In this document: one piece after another, positions 1 through 8,126 of the stretch
Numbering within the stretch: the first letter of the stretch is position 1
How the letters are laid out: the number at the start of each line of letters is the position of its first letter
Source of the DNA: Natrarchaeobius chitinivorans
Lineage (GTDB): Archaea; Halobacteriota; Halobacteria; Halobacteriales; Natrialbaceae
Length of the DNA: 64,000 nucleotides
Assembly: GCF_003841505.1 (NCBI RefSeq)
Contig: NZ_REGA01000003.1
Coordinates: 248,001 to 312,000 of the forward strand
Direction of reading: 5' to 3'
Program-made: the position numbers and the translations under genes
Notes under the pieces: model-generated
The model's input: only the letters and a program-made list of their open reading frames with translations
Database searches by the model: none
Told to the model about the DNA's origin: nothing

Positions 1-683
1 GGATGATGTTCAACTACCTTCGTCTCGGGGGCGTCGCCTGGGACCTCCCCGAACCCCGCGCGGCGTTCATCGACGACACTCGAGACGTCCTCGAGGACCT
101 CCCCGCGAAGATCGACGAGTACCACGACCTGCTCGTCACGAACGATATCTTCCAACGCCGGTGTGTCGACACCGGCGTCCTCGAACGGGAGGTCGCCAAG
201 AGCTACGGCTGTACGGGCCCCGTCGCCCGCGGGTCGGGAATCGACTACGACCTCCGGCGGGACGACCCCTACGGCTACTACGACCGTCTCGCGTGGGACG
301 TCGTGACCGAATCGGCCGGCGACAACTACGCGCGATTGCTCGTGCGCATGCAGGAACTCGAGGAGTCGGCAAAAATCGTCGAGCAGTGTCTCGACCTGCT
401 CGCGGAGTGGCCCGAAGACGACCGCGAGATCCAGTCGAACGTTCCCCGAACGCTCAAGCCCGACGCCGGATCGGAGATCTACCGCGCGGTCGAGGGTGCG
501 AAGGGAGAACTCGGCATCTACATTCGTGCGGACGGGACCGAGACCCCCGCCCGGTTCAAGATCCGGAGTCCGTGTTTTTCGAACCTCTCCGTCCTCCCCG
601 AGATCACTCGCGGGGAGTACATCCCCGACCTCATCGCGGCTATCGGGAGCCTCGACTGTATCATGGGTGAGGTCGATCGGTAA
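1..683 (+). CDS. nuoD: NADH-quinone oxidoreductase subunit D (NuoD/NuoCD), C-terminal part
   Basis: This is the 3' part of the 49-kDa subunit of respiratory complex I, the subunit lining the quinone site beside the NuoB cluster. About 226 residues are visible; the gene begins upstream of the window. The typical C-terminus is present: GSGIDYDLR, then RDDPYGYYDRL, a segment rich in RMQELEESAKIVEQ, and the ending AAIGSLDCIMGEVDR. In haloarchaea the gene is usually a fused nuoCD followed by nuoH and nuoI. Here nothing of that kind follows, and the next gene is on the other strand. It may be a detached second copy or the end of a split operon. The subunit assignment is secure; fusion to NuoC cannot be seen. 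Confidence 0.9.
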   Translation, partial: MMFNYLRLGGVAWDLPEPRAAFIDDTRDVLEDLPAKIDEYHDLLVTNDIFQRRCVDTGVLEREVAKSYGCTGPVARGSGIDYDLRRDDPYGYYDRLAWDVVTESAGDNYARLLVRMQELEESAKIVEQCLDLLAEWPEDDREIQSNVPRTLKPDAGSEIYRAVEGAKGELGIYIRADGTETPARFKIRSPCFSNLSVLPEITRGEYIPDLIAAIGSLDCIMGEVDR

Positions 684-703
684 CGCGCCGGTTCTCGAGC
701 ACG

Positions 704-865
704 GAGCCGTTCCCGGTACTGGTGCCGTTCCCGGTACTGGAGTCGTGTCCGGTACTGGAGCCGTTCCTGGTACGGAGCGCCACGGGGGGATCGAAAACCG
801 ACTGTCGCGTTCGAAAACCGGTTGGTCGCATTCGAGGACCGACTGTCGCGTTCGAAAACTGGATC
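704..865. repeat. Two adjacent short tandem repeat arrays
   Basis: Positions 704-775 are four imperfect 18-bp units built on GCCGTTCCCGGTACTG. Positions 791-865 are about four 20-21-bp units beginning TCGAAAACCG. The array fills the space between the nuoD stop and the convergent DUF5808 gene. There are no unique spacers, so it is not a CRISPR array. Confidence 0.8.
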
Positions 866-936
866 GGCGGAAGTGACGTCGGCGGCATCGTTCGACCGCG
901 CGCGGCCTCGACGCTAGTCAGTCGCTGTCGCGCTAG

Positions 937-1215
937 TCAGTCGTCGTCGACGATGACTTCGACCGGTTCGTCCTCGCTTTCGTCGTCGCTCGAGGACGAA
1001 CTCTGTTCTTGCTGCCAGAGGAGCGCTCCGGCGACGAGGACGACGACCCACGACCGCCAGTTCGCGAGATTCAGGGTGTAGCCGACGCCGAACGGTTTCT
1101 CGACCAGCATGCCCTCTCCGGGCTGCCAGTACGACGAAATCATACGGCTCAGGCTGGGACGATCGAAGTTGTACGGTACCCCGAGAATCTCACCGGAGGT
1201 CGGCTTGTCTGCCAT
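937..1215 (-). CDS. DUF5808 family small membrane protein
   Basis: This 92-aa haloarchaeal protein of unknown function has the family hallmarks: an N-terminal motif GVPYNFDRPSLSR (about 12-24), then YWQPGEGM, FGVGYTLNLANWRSW (about 42-56), one hydrophobic segment (about 57-67) and an acidic Ser-rich tail. The layout suggests a single-pass membrane protein with an acidic C-terminus. It converges with nuoD across the tandem repeats. Family assignment is from memory of the conserved core and is fairly secure; the function is not known. Confidence 0.8.
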   Translation of the reverse strand: MADKPTSGEILGVPYNFDRPSLSRMISSYWQPGEGMLVEKPFGVGYTLNLANWRSWVVVLVAGALLWQQEQSSSSSDDESEDEPVEVIVDDD

Positions 1216-1309
1216 GCCCGGACGTACGTCCTCACCTGATATGAGTATTGGGTCCTCGTCTCGTCCCGTGAGCCCCTCGAGCGGGGGGCCCGAACGCGTG
1301 CCCGAGCGT

Positions 1310-1549
1310 TCAGAATCGCTCGATGCGGATCTCGTCGTCCGTGATCGATTCGACGTTCTGCTCGTTGAGCCGGTACGTTTCCTCGTCGGAGTCGCCCCAC
1401 CCGAGTTTCGACTTGATCGTGTCCGTCATTCCCGGATCGGGATCGACGTGGGGAATTCCGCCTTCGACCGTCTCGACGATACCGATCTGTTCTCCGTCCG
1501 CGTCGACGACTCGCTTTCCTTCGTCATCGCTGGTGAATTTCGCAACCAT
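1310..1549 (-). CDS. PRC-barrel-like small protein
   Basis: A 79-aa soluble acidic protein. The first half (VAKFTSDDEGKRVVDADGEQ, then IGIVETVEGG) has the pattern of a PRC-barrel: a conserved Gly/Asp turn followed by 'G.V..V.GG..HV.PDPG'. Such proteins are common in haloarchaea and the role is unknown. The stop is close to the start of the DUF5808 gene (95-bp gap), both on the minus strand, so they may be co-transcribed. The fold is inferred from the motif only. Confidence 0.7.
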   Translation of the reverse strand: MVAKFTSDDEGKRVVDADGEQIGIVETVEGGIPHVDPDPGMTDTIKSKLGWGDSDEETYRLNEQNVESITDDEIRIERF

Positions 1550-1621
1550 ACGACGACGTTCGCCGCTCCGCGAGTTAGTGGTGTCACCTACATGTGCCGA
1601 CGGTCCTCTGGACTGATTGGG

Positions 1622-1900
1622 CTACTCGAGTTCGCTCGCGTCGAGTTCCTCGTCGAGATACGCTTCCCCGTCGTCAGTGATCGTGTAGAGGCCAGTAACA
1701 ATCTGCTCGAGTAGCCCGTGGCGAGCCAATTTCTTGCACCTGCGACTAGCGTGGCTGCTGGACGGGCCACCGAACTCCTCGACCGCTGCAGGAGTGAGAT
1801 TTCCATGCTCGCGGAAAATCTCGAGGATCCGGTCGTCAACAGGCTGCATCCACTCCGCAGGTTGTCTGACCACGTTTTCAGTATCTCTGACCGTGCTCAT
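1622..1900 (-). CDS. Winged-helix regulator, PhiH1 repressor-like
   Basis: A small DNA-binding protein of about 92 aa. The core PVDDRILEIFREHGNLTPAA is followed by a recognition-helix region (SSSHASRRCKKLARHGLLEQ) and a wing (GLYTITDDGEAYLDEELD), as in the MarR/PhiH1-repressor-like proteins common in haloarchaea. I start it at MSTVRDTEN (1900); an in-frame ATG lies six codons upstream at 1918. It stands alone beside the accessory TnpB-like patch, and its target cannot be told from the sequence. Confidence 0.8.
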   Translation of the reverse strand: MSTVRDTENVVRQPAEWMQPVDDRILEIFREHGNLTPAAVEEFGGPSSSHASRRCKKLARHGLLEQIVTGLYTITDDGEAYLDEELDASELE

Positions 1901-1984
1901 ATTCTCTACGATGTGCAAGAAGAACTCAACCTATTCTACTACCGAGTCAGTTATATCGTATTGTAACTCAGAGATAGTGAGTAA

Positions 1985-2116
1985 TTTATTTAATGACAGG
2001 GAGTCATGAGTCGCATGGAAGCCAGTCTAGCGGGCATTCGTCGAGAAATGCCCGACGTGTTGCAGCACGTCGGACGCGGCTTCCGACTCCCCTTCAGGGA
2101 ATCTAGAAGCCATGCG
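1985..2116 (+). ncRNA. Structured element, candidate transposon-end or omega-like RNA
   Basis: A TATA-like stretch (about 1985-1993) is followed by nested inverted repeats: 1999-2005 with 2085-2091 (GGGAGTC/GACTCCC), 2017-2023 with 2078-2084 (GGAAGCC/GGCTTCC), hairpin 2031-2038/2047-2054 (CGGGCATT) and hairpin 2052-2059/2066-2073 (CCGACGTG). The last two share a few bases and so may be alternatives. A further pair, 2012-2018 with 2110-2116 (CGCATGG/CCATGCG), crosses the first and could form a pseudoknot. The layout recalls the ends and guide-RNA regions of IS200/IS605 elements. It directly precedes a small ORF and the TnpB-like gene. Transcription is inferred. Confidence 0.5.
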
Positions 2117-2381
2117 AAAAGACAGCCCTCGAGCCCATAACTGTAGGGCTCACGAGCCAGGCGTATCGGCTACCGATCACGAGCAGCACACAACCCCGGA
2201 CGACCAGAAAACGGGCCCGCGCCACACCGCGGCACGGACGGGAAACAGTACACCCTCTGCATCCGTCCAGTTCCCTGCAGAGATACCGACACGCCACACC
2301 ACCACGCAGTACGACGAAATCCTCGTTGCTGGCGAGGACGCAATCCTCTTCGAACTCTCCCCGGGTGGTCACGATGCGTAA
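2112..2381 (+). CDS. Small ORF overlapping the TnpB-like gene start
   Basis: An 89-aa ORF starts inside the 3' arm of the structured element (ATG 2112) and ends with TAA at 2379-2381, so the next gene's ATG (2374) lies inside it. The N-terminus is basic and low-complexity; the end (TTQYDEILVAGEDAILFE) looks protein-like. I recognise no family. The overlap suggests translational coupling, or a regulatory leader ORF, or that this is the frameshifted remnant of the missing N-terminal part of the TnpB. It may not be a real protein. Confidence 0.4.
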   Translation: MRKDSPRAHNCRAHEPGVSATDHEQHTTPDDQKTGPRHTAARTGNSTPSASVQFPAEIPTRHTTTQYDEILVAGEDAILFELSPGGHDA

Positions 2382-3075
2382 CCCCGACCGCACCCCGATC
2401 GGCGTCGACCTCGGCGAGTACAACCTCTACACCGCCTGTCCAGCCACGATGCCGAACTCGAGAGGTGCCTGCACGATCTCCGGCGACGAGATTTGCGCTC
2501 GGCTGGACGAACTCCGCGCACAGGTCGCCGCACTGCTCGCCAGTGTCTACGATCGCGACACGGTCGTCGCGTACGTGAGCCAGTGTCGTAACGAGTTGCT
2601 CGAGGCCCTCGAGGACGCGGCACGAGAACTCTGCGAGTACGCGAGCGCCTACGACCGGCCCGTCCTCGTCACCGAGGACTGCCACTACGAGCCGGACCTG
2701 TGGGCGTGGCTCACCGATCCCGACGCCCACCGCGGGACGGCGTGGCTTCTCGCGATGGCCCACCTGCGCCTTCGGGCGGTCGCCGCCGAGTACGCCCTCG
2801 AGGTCACGGCGGTGCCCGAAGCCTACTCCTCTCAGGAGTGTCACGGCTGCGGCGTCATCGGCGACCGACCGCTGGACAAGACGCTTCGCTGTCCGAACCC
2901 GGACTGTCGCGTCGACGTCGTCCACGCCGACTACAACGCTGCGAAGGTCCTCGCACAGCGCTACTCCTCCGGCCAGCGGTGTGCGTACCGATCCTCACCC
3001 CCGGACACGACGGCCGAGCGTCCAGCACTCGTCGCCGACGGCGGCCCACCACAGTTGCCACAGGACGACGCCTAA
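2374..3075 (+). CDS. Compact TnpB-like RuvC nuclease (IS200/IS605 OrfB C-terminal half)
   Basis: About 233 aa, much shorter than usual TnpB (about 400). It contains the RuvC core: RuvC-I Asp in IGVDLGEYNLYTA (near the N-terminus), RuvC-II Glu in VLVTEDCHYE, a four-Cys zinc finger (CHGCG ... CPNPDC) and RuvC-III Asp in HADYNAAKVLAQ. The wedge and recognition domains that hold the guide RNA in TnpB are missing. All three acidic residues are kept, so it is not an obvious nuclease-dead form. The start at 2374 matches the beginning of the RuvC fold; an alternative in-frame start is 2326. It could be a domesticated nuclease or a 5'-truncated transposon gene. No TnpA is present. Confidence 0.75.
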   Translation: MRNPDRTPIGVDLGEYNLYTACPATMPNSRGACTISGDEICARLDELRAQVAALLASVYDRDTVVAYVSQCRNELLEALEDAARELCEYASAYDRPVLVTEDCHYEPDLWAWLTDPDAHRGTAWLLAMAHLRLRAVAAEYALEVTAVPEAYSSQECHGCGVIGDRPLDKTLRCPNPDCRVDVVHADYNAAKVLAQRYSSGQRCAYRSSPPDTTAERPALVADGGPPQLPQDDA

Positions 3076-3242
3076 CCCCACCAACCCCGGGGCGACGAGC
3101 GCGTCGAGAGCGGGCGGCCTCGAGTCGCCGCCGTGGAACCCACCCATCCCACCGCTCACTCCCGCCGTTCGCCGACGCCCGCGTGATCGCGACGCGGTAG
3201 CTGCATCGCCTTCTCAACGACCCATCCACGGATCCCAAAGTC

Positions 3243-4232
3243 ATGAGCACGAACCCCGAGCCATCCGGACCGAACGAATCGCCCACCCAGACGTTGCCGA
3301 ACGAATCGCCCACCCAGACGTTGCCGAACGAATCGCCCATCCAGACGCTACCGAACGAATCGCCCATCCAGACCCTACTGAACGAACTCGAGTCGCTTCG
3401 CGAGCGAATCGCCACGCTCGAGTCCAGCCTCGAACGGAAAGACGACCGTCTCGACCACCTCGAGTCCAGCCTCGAACGGAAAAACGAGCGTCTCGACCAC
3501 CTCGAGACCGAACTCGAGGGAGAGCCTGCGGCGAACGAGCGTCTCGAGGCGCGGGTCGAGGAACTCGAAGACGCACAGACCCCGATCGAGGCGCGGCTAG
3601 ACGCCCACGAAAAGAAACTCGACGCCAACAAGGATCGCGTCGGCGAACTCCAGGCCCGCGAACTCGAGAAGGGAGCACACCTCCTCGAGGAGAACGTCGA
3701 CGAAAGCGAGATCGACGTCGTCGATGGCCGCCTCGAGCGAGTCAGTAAAGACGACGGTCGGCAGTACTTCCGACTCCCAGCGAGCGACGATCCACTCGAG
3801 CGTGGCGGCGACGTCGCGCTGGCTCACGGCGATCTCCTACCGATTCAGCAACTCGCCAAGATGGACGACGACATGCTCCATGCAACCACGTCGTCGCTCC
3901 CCTCGCGGCTCGCTGCCAAACTCTGGAAGGCGCGTACCGATCCCGGTGTGGGTGACAACCCCTGGGAGAGGGGCAGTACAGGAGTCCGTGAGTACGTCAC
4001 AGCGAGCGATATGAAACACTGGATCCGCCGGCAGGAACGTGGCGTCAGCGACGAGTACGCAAAGAAACTCGTCTCGAGGACGATCGATGCCGTGCTCGAG
4101 CTCTCGAAGAGTCGGCTCGCGGTGCGGAAGAAATCCCAGCGCAAGAACGGGCTCGAGTACACCGAACGACGGGTCCTGCTGATGGCGGATGCCGAGATTC
4201 CCGGTGAATCACTGACTGCCGGGGACACCTGA
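3243..4232 (+). CDS. Coiled-coil protein with conserved basic C-terminal domain
   Basis: A 329-aa protein in three parts. The N-terminus has four copies of a 9-residue repeat (NESPTQTLP; 27-bp DNA repeats at 3270-3377). A long coiled coil follows (about 45-135) with repeated LESSLERK units. The C-terminal domain (about 150-320) contains LPIQQLAKMDDDML, ASDMKHWIRRQERGVSDEYAKK and a basic stretch before EYTERRVLLMAD. I associate this C-terminal domain with haloarchaeal plasmid or provirus proteins but know no function. The repeats suggest recent slippage. Confidence 0.75.
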   Translation: MSTNPEPSGPNESPTQTLPNESPTQTLPNESPIQTLPNESPIQTLLNELESLRERIATLESSLERKDDRLDHLESSLERKNERLDHLETELEGEPAANERLEARVEELEDAQTPIEARLDAHEKKLDANKDRVGELQARELEKGAHLLEENVDESEIDVVDGRLERVSKDDGRQYFRLPASDDPLERGGDVALAHGDLLPIQQLAKMDDDMLHATTSSLPSRLAAKLWKARTDPGVGDNPWERGSTGVREYVTASDMKHWIRRQERGVSDEYAKKLVSRTIDAVLELSKSRLAVRKKSQRKNGLEYTERRVLLMADAEIPGESLTAGDT

Positions 4233-4749
4233 CGTCGTCGGATGCGAGTGTCCCCAGGACGCTCACGACCCCTGTACGGATTGGTGTCGCGTGGTACCGG
4301 TGAACGCCGACCCCGTCCGACCGATCGCCGGTAACGATCGACAACGGCCCGTACGAGACGGGCTGCACTCTCCACGCCACGCCGAAATCCCGAGCGAAGG
4401 CAGCCGTTTGCCCGGTCCGGTTACCTGTCCGTCCGTCACTCGATCGGTCATCGTCGGTCCAGAACGGGTGACCGTGGTGGCGGCGTGTCTGAAGACGTCA
4501 TCTGTCACCAGATCCTGGCTAATTGGTCGCGCTTTCGGCGAGCGGTGCCGATCCGATCGCTCGAACGACTCGAGAGTGATAGCCGGACGACTACGAGAAT
4601 CATCGGCTACGTCGACGGAATCGGCTCTCTCGTAACAGTTTCCCAGTGAGACCGCAGACCGATCGCGGTCCCACCGGGACCAACGACAGGAGTCCGTACG
4701 AGATACCGTAACTAACGTTATCCGCTCGGTCCAACCGTTCGATCGTTCG
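4233..4749. other. Intergenic stretch without a convincing gene
   Basis: About 500 bp between the coiled-coil gene and the hydrolase. Short open frames exist on both strands but none shows recognisable motifs or haloarchaeal acidic composition. I see no tRNA, clear terminator or repeat here. Confidence 0.5.
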
Positions 4750-5568
4750 ATGACCAGCCTGCGATCGGAGCTCTCGACCACCGAGTGTACGCTTTCGGAC
4801 GGCCGAACGCTGGCCTACGCGACCGGCGGCTCCCCCGACGGCCACCCGGTCGTCGTACACCACGGCACGCCCGGCTCGCGGTTACTCGCGGCGCTGTGTT
4901 ACAAGGCGGCCGCCAAGCGGGGGGTTCGAGTGATCGTTCCGGACCGACCCGGTTACGGAAAGTCGACCGCACCGCCGTCCGGTTGGACCTGGCACCACTG
5001 GCGCGACGACCTGTGCGAACTCCTCGAGCACGAGTCGATCGATCGAGCCGCACTCGTCGGGTTCTCCGGCGGCGGACCGTTCGCGCTCGCCGCCGCCACC
5101 GCCGAGCGAACGACGCGGGTTGGCCTGATCAGTAGCGTCGTTCCGCCGATCGAAAACGCCCTCTCGAGGCTCGCGCCGGTTCCGTTCGCGTTGCGACTGT
5201 TCTTCGAACTGTCCGGCCCGGTCGCGCGTCTCCGCGGACCGGACGCGGTCGTCGGACAGTTGACCGACCGCTCGCTCTCGGACGCCCGTGCGACGGCCGT
5301 CGCGGCGGAGTTTCACGAGGCCCTGCGGCAGGGCGCAGGCGCGATCGTCCGCGAGACGCGACTGTTCGCGGCCGACTCGTTCGACGTGACCGTCCCCGAC
5401 GACGTCCCGCTACGCGCCTGGCACGGCACGCGGGACGAGAACGCCCCACTCGAGCCCGTCGAACGGTTCGTCGCCGACGCCGATGCGACGGTGATCACCG
5501 ACGAAACCGATCACCTCGGAACGCTGCTCGACTACCGAATCGACGCCCTCGAGTGGGCCGCCGGGTAG
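4750..5568 (+). CDS. Alpha/beta hydrolase
   Basis: A 272-aa alpha/beta-hydrolase-fold enzyme. Visible motifs are the oxyanion turn HHGTPGS (37-43), VPDRPGYGKS (63-72), the nucleophile elbow GFSGGG with Ser106, a likely acid Asp229 in HGTRDEN and a likely His255 in TDHLG. The N-terminal strand DGRTLAYATGGSPDG is typical of the lipase/esterase and haloperoxidase-like group. The substrate cannot be deduced. It is convergent with the esterase at 5622, with only 53 bp between the stops. Confidence 0.85.
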   Translation: MTSLRSELSTTECTLSDGRTLAYATGGSPDGHPVVVHHGTPGSRLLAALCYKAAAKRGVRVIVPDRPGYGKSTAPPSGWTWHHWRDDLCELLEHESIDRAALVGFSGGGPFALAAATAERTTRVGLISSVVPPIENALSRLAPVPFALRLFFELSGPVARLRGPDAVVGQLTDRSLSDARATAVAAEFHEALRQGAGAIVRETRLFAADSFDVTVPDDVPLRAWHGTRDENAPLEPVERFVADADATVITDETDHLGTLLDYRIDALEWAAG

Positions 5569-5621
5569 GACCGGTATCGAACCGGAACCCGTCACGACGA
5601 CCGTCGCCCGATCGGGATCAG

Positions 5622-6740
5622 TCACCCCTCGAGAGCCGCCTCGAGGTCGGCGACGACGTCGTCATACGCCTCGTGGGCGCGCTCGAAGTTCTGCGGTTCC
5701 GAGATCATCGCGAAGAAGCCGTGGATCACGTCGTCGTAGTTCCGGTAGGTGACGGGGACGCCGTCGGACTCGAGGCGCTCAGCGTACGCGGCCCCGTCGT
5801 CCCGGAGGGGATCGAAGCCGGCCGTGACGATCGTCGCAGGGGGAAGCCCGGAGAGATCGGCGGCCCGCCGCGGGAGCGCGTAGACGTTTCCCTCGTCGAT
5901 GTGGCGTTCGAAGTAGTGACCGCGAAACCATCGTATCTCGTCGGCCGTCAGGAAGTATCCCTGACCGTTTTCCTCGAACGAGTCGGTTCCCTCGACCGGA
6001 CCCGTAACCGGGTAGACCAATAGCTGGTAGGCGACGTCCGGGCCGTCTCGGTCGCGTGCGAGCAGTGCGGTCGCAGCCGCCAGATTGCCGCCGGCGCTGT
6101 CGCCCGCGAGCACGATCCGATCCGGGTCGGCTCCGAGATTCGGGGCGGCGTCGGCGAGCCACTCGAGGGCCGCATAACAGTCCTCGAGCCCGTCGGGAAA
6201 CGGGTGTTCGGGGGCGAGTCCGTACTCGACGCTGACGACCGGATACCCGGAGTCGGCGGCGAGCTTTCGACACGTTTCGTCGTGGGTGTCGATACCGCCG
6301 AGGACCCAGCCGCCACCGTGGAAGTAGAGAACGACCGGGCGTCTCGCTGACGTGTCCGCATCGGGATCCGCGCCGAAGTCGCGCTCGCCTGGATCGACGT
6401 CCTCGTCGGGTTCGTCCGTGTGGACGTCCTTGCCGGGGCCGTCCGTATTGACGTTCTCGCCCGGTCTGTCGGCATCGACATCGTCGCCAGGACCGTCCAT
6501 AACGACGTCCTCGCCGGGATCGTAGATCCGAATCGGAATCTCTCCTCGAGGGCCGTCGATAGTCCGATCGTCGACGGAATCGACGGCGATCGCCGCTCCA
6601 TCACCCGCATACAACGACGCGACCATTCGTCGCGCTTCCGTGGGCGAAACCTCGTCGAACGACGGAACGTCGAGTGAGTCGTACAGCGTCAGAAACTCCT
6701 GGACGTCGGGGTGTGGTTCGTCCGCGCGCGTCGGTGTCAT
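5622..6740 (-). CDS. Hormone-sensitive-lipase family esterase with acidic insert
   Basis: A 372-aa alpha/beta hydrolase of the HSL (family IV) type: HGGGW at 141-145, nucleophile elbow GDSAGG at 213-218 (Ser215), Asp310 in GFDPLRDDG and His340 in VIHGFF. The group hydrolyses short acyl esters. Residues about 78-131 form an unusual acidic repeat insert (GPGDDVDADRPGENVNTD and similar units), placed before the oxyanion strand where relatives have a short loop. The insert is probably a slippage-expanded surface loop. Start at 6740 gives the usual cap-domain N-terminus. Confidence 0.88.
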   Translation of the reverse strand: MTPTRADEPHPDVQEFLTLYDSLDVPSFDEVSPTEARRMVASLYAGDGAAIAVDSVDDRTIDGPRGEIPIRIYDPGEDVVMDGPGDDVDADRPGENVNTDGPGKDVHTDEPDEDVDPGERDFGADPDADTSARRPVVLYFHGGGWVLGGIDTHDETCRKLAADSGYPVVSVEYGLAPEHPFPDGLEDCYAALEWLADAAPNLGADPDRIVLAGDSAGGNLAAATALLARDRDGPDVAYQLLVYPVTGPVEGTDSFEENGQGYFLTADEIRWFRGHYFERHIDEGNVYALPRRAADLSGLPPATIVTAGFDPLRDDGAAYAERLESDGVPVTYRNYDDVIHGFFAMISEPQNFERAHEAYDDVVADLEAALEG

Positions 6741-6796
6741 CGCTCGCGGGTTTGGCGGGGTCGCCTAAAAAAGTGCGTTCGTCGGCGGAATCCGTT

Positions 6797-6880
6797 TCAT
6801 ACTGCCGGCTGTAACTGTGTCAAGACTCTCGCCCCTCCGGAGCGGTGAGAATCTTGAATGACTTACAGCCGGTAGTATCA
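6797..6880. repeat. Family 1 dispersed palindromic repeat, copy A
   Basis: An 84-bp element with 18-bp inverted ends (TCATACTGCCGGCTGTAA and, inverted, TGATACTACCGGCTGTAA) and a second inner inverted repeat around CAAGACTCTC/GAGAATCTTG. It lies between the esterase start and the pyrE promoter. The ends resemble the other family 1 copies at 13792, 28162, 35383, 38645 and 52771, but this copy is the most divergent. Confidence 0.75.
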
Positions 6881-6903
6881 GGACACCACCGGAGTTTCAC
6901 ACC

Positions 6904-6911
6904 GTTTATTT
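6904..6911 (+). promoter_or_regulatory. TATA box of pyrE
   Basis: GTTTATTT lies 25 bp before the pyrE ATG. Archaeal TATA boxes sit about 26 bp upstream of the transcription start, so the transcript is probably leaderless, which is usual in haloarchaea. Confidence 0.55.
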
Positions 6912-6935
6912 CGGTTCGGACCGCTCCTTCGAGCG

Positions 6936-7463
6936 ATGACCAACCAGGACCTCATCGACGCCCTTCGCGCCGCCGACGCCGTCAGATTCGGGGAGTTCGA
7001 ACTCTCCCACGGCGGCACCAGCGAGTATTACGTCGACAAGTACCTCTTCGAGACGGATCCGCGGTGCCTCGAGGCCATCGCCGAGGCCTTCGCCGAGCGC
7101 GTCGACGACGACAAACTCGGCGGCGTCGCCCTCGGCGGGGTCCCACTCGCGGCGGCGACGAGCGTAGCGGCCGGCGTCCCCTACGTCATCGCGCGCAAAC
7201 AGCGCAAGGAGTACGGCACCGGCAACCTGATCGAGGGCCGACTCGAGGACGGCGAAGAGGTCGTCGTGCTCGAGGACATCGTGACGACGGGAACGAGCCT
7301 CGTCGACGCTATCGAAGCGCTGCGCGAGGCGGGCGCGACGGTCGATCGGGCGCTGGTCGTCGTCGACCGCGAGGAAGGCGGCCGTGAGAACGTCGAGGAC
7401 GCGGGCGTCGAGATGGAGGCGCTCGTGACGGCGAGCGAGCTGCTTGCAAACCGGGACGAGTAG
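6936..7463 (+). CDS. pyrE: Orotate phosphoribosyltransferase
   Basis: A 175-aa enzyme converting orotate and PRPP to OMP in de novo pyrimidine synthesis, cytosolic. It has the N-terminal [18 protein letters not shown] (18-35), the conserved [11 protein letters not shown] loop (87-97) and the PRPP-binding motif [13 protein letters not shown] (109-121). Length and motifs are full. It is a single gene with its own TATA box and converges with the aldolase gene. Confidence 0.95.
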   Translation: MTNQDLIDALRAADAVRFGEFELSHGGTSEYYVDKYLFETDPRCLEAIAEAFAERVDDDKLGGVALGGVPLAAATSVAAGVPYVIARKQRKEYGTGNLIEGRLEDGEEVVVLEDIVTTGTSLVDAIEALREAGATVDRALVVVDREEGGRENVEDAGVEMEALVTASELLANRDE

Positions 7464-7484
7464 ACGGGGTCGGCGACGAACGCC

Positions 7485-8126
7485 CTACTGCCCGTACGAC
7501 TCGAACTGCTCGAGCACCGTCTCCAGTTGCTCGTCGGAAAGCGTCGTCGGCTCGAGGCCCGCGGCGCGAGTCTGGAGGTACAGCCGCGCTAAACTCTCGA
7601 CGTGGATCGTGTTCTCGAGTGCGGTCTCGAGGTCGTTCGCCGTCACGACGAGGCCATGGTTCTCGATGAACGACGCGGTCGAGTCGGCCTCGTCCATCGC
7701 CCGGACGATGTTCTCCGCGAGCGCGTCGGTGCCGTACGGTGCGTACTCGGCGACGGGAACCGACGTGCCGACGGCGACGATCATGTAGTGGACCGGCGGC
7801 AGCGGTTCGTGGGCGACCGCCATCGCCGTCGCCCACGGCGAGTGCGTGTGGACGATCGCGCCGACGTCCTCGCGGCGGTAGATCGAGGAGTGCATCGGCA
7901 CCTCGCTGCTGGGTGCCATCCGCCCGTCGCGTTGTTCGCCGTCGACGTCGACCACGGGAACGTCCGCCGCCTCGAAGGCGTCGTAGGGGACGCCAGTCGG
8001 CGTGATCGCGAACGTGTCCCCGTCGCGGCCCTCGCGCACGCTCAAATTCCCGGTCCGACCGGGCGTCAACCCGGCGAGTTCCGACGCGTGCTCGACGACC
8101 GCTCGCCGCTCCGATTCGAGAATCAC
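7485..8126 (-). CDS. Class II aldolase/adducin family protein (fuculose-phosphate aldolase-like)
   Basis: A 213-aa zinc-dependent class II aldolase of the FucA/AraD family. Visible: GRTGNLSVR (23-31) for phosphate binding, Glu75 in PSSEVPMH, metal ligands in VHTHSPWA (His93, His95) and His157 in ENHGLVV. Such enzymes cleave sugar 1-phosphates such as L-fuculose 1-phosphate to DHAP plus lactaldehyde, and in some archaea act in pentose or deoxynucleoside salvage. Its ATG overlaps the stop of the upstream HAD gene by 4 bp, so the two are translationally coupled and probably act on related phosphorylated sugars. Confidence 0.85.
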   Translation of the reverse strand: MILESERRAVVEHASELAGLTPGRTGNLSVREGRDGDTFAITPTGVPYDAFEAADVPVVDVDGEQRDGRMAPSSEVPMHSSIYRREDVGAIVHTHSPWATAMAVAHEPLPPVHYMIVAVGTSVPVAEYAPYGTDALAENIVRAMDEADSTASFIENHGLVVTANDLETALENTIHVESLARLYLQTRAAGLEPTTLSDEQLETVLEQFESYGQ

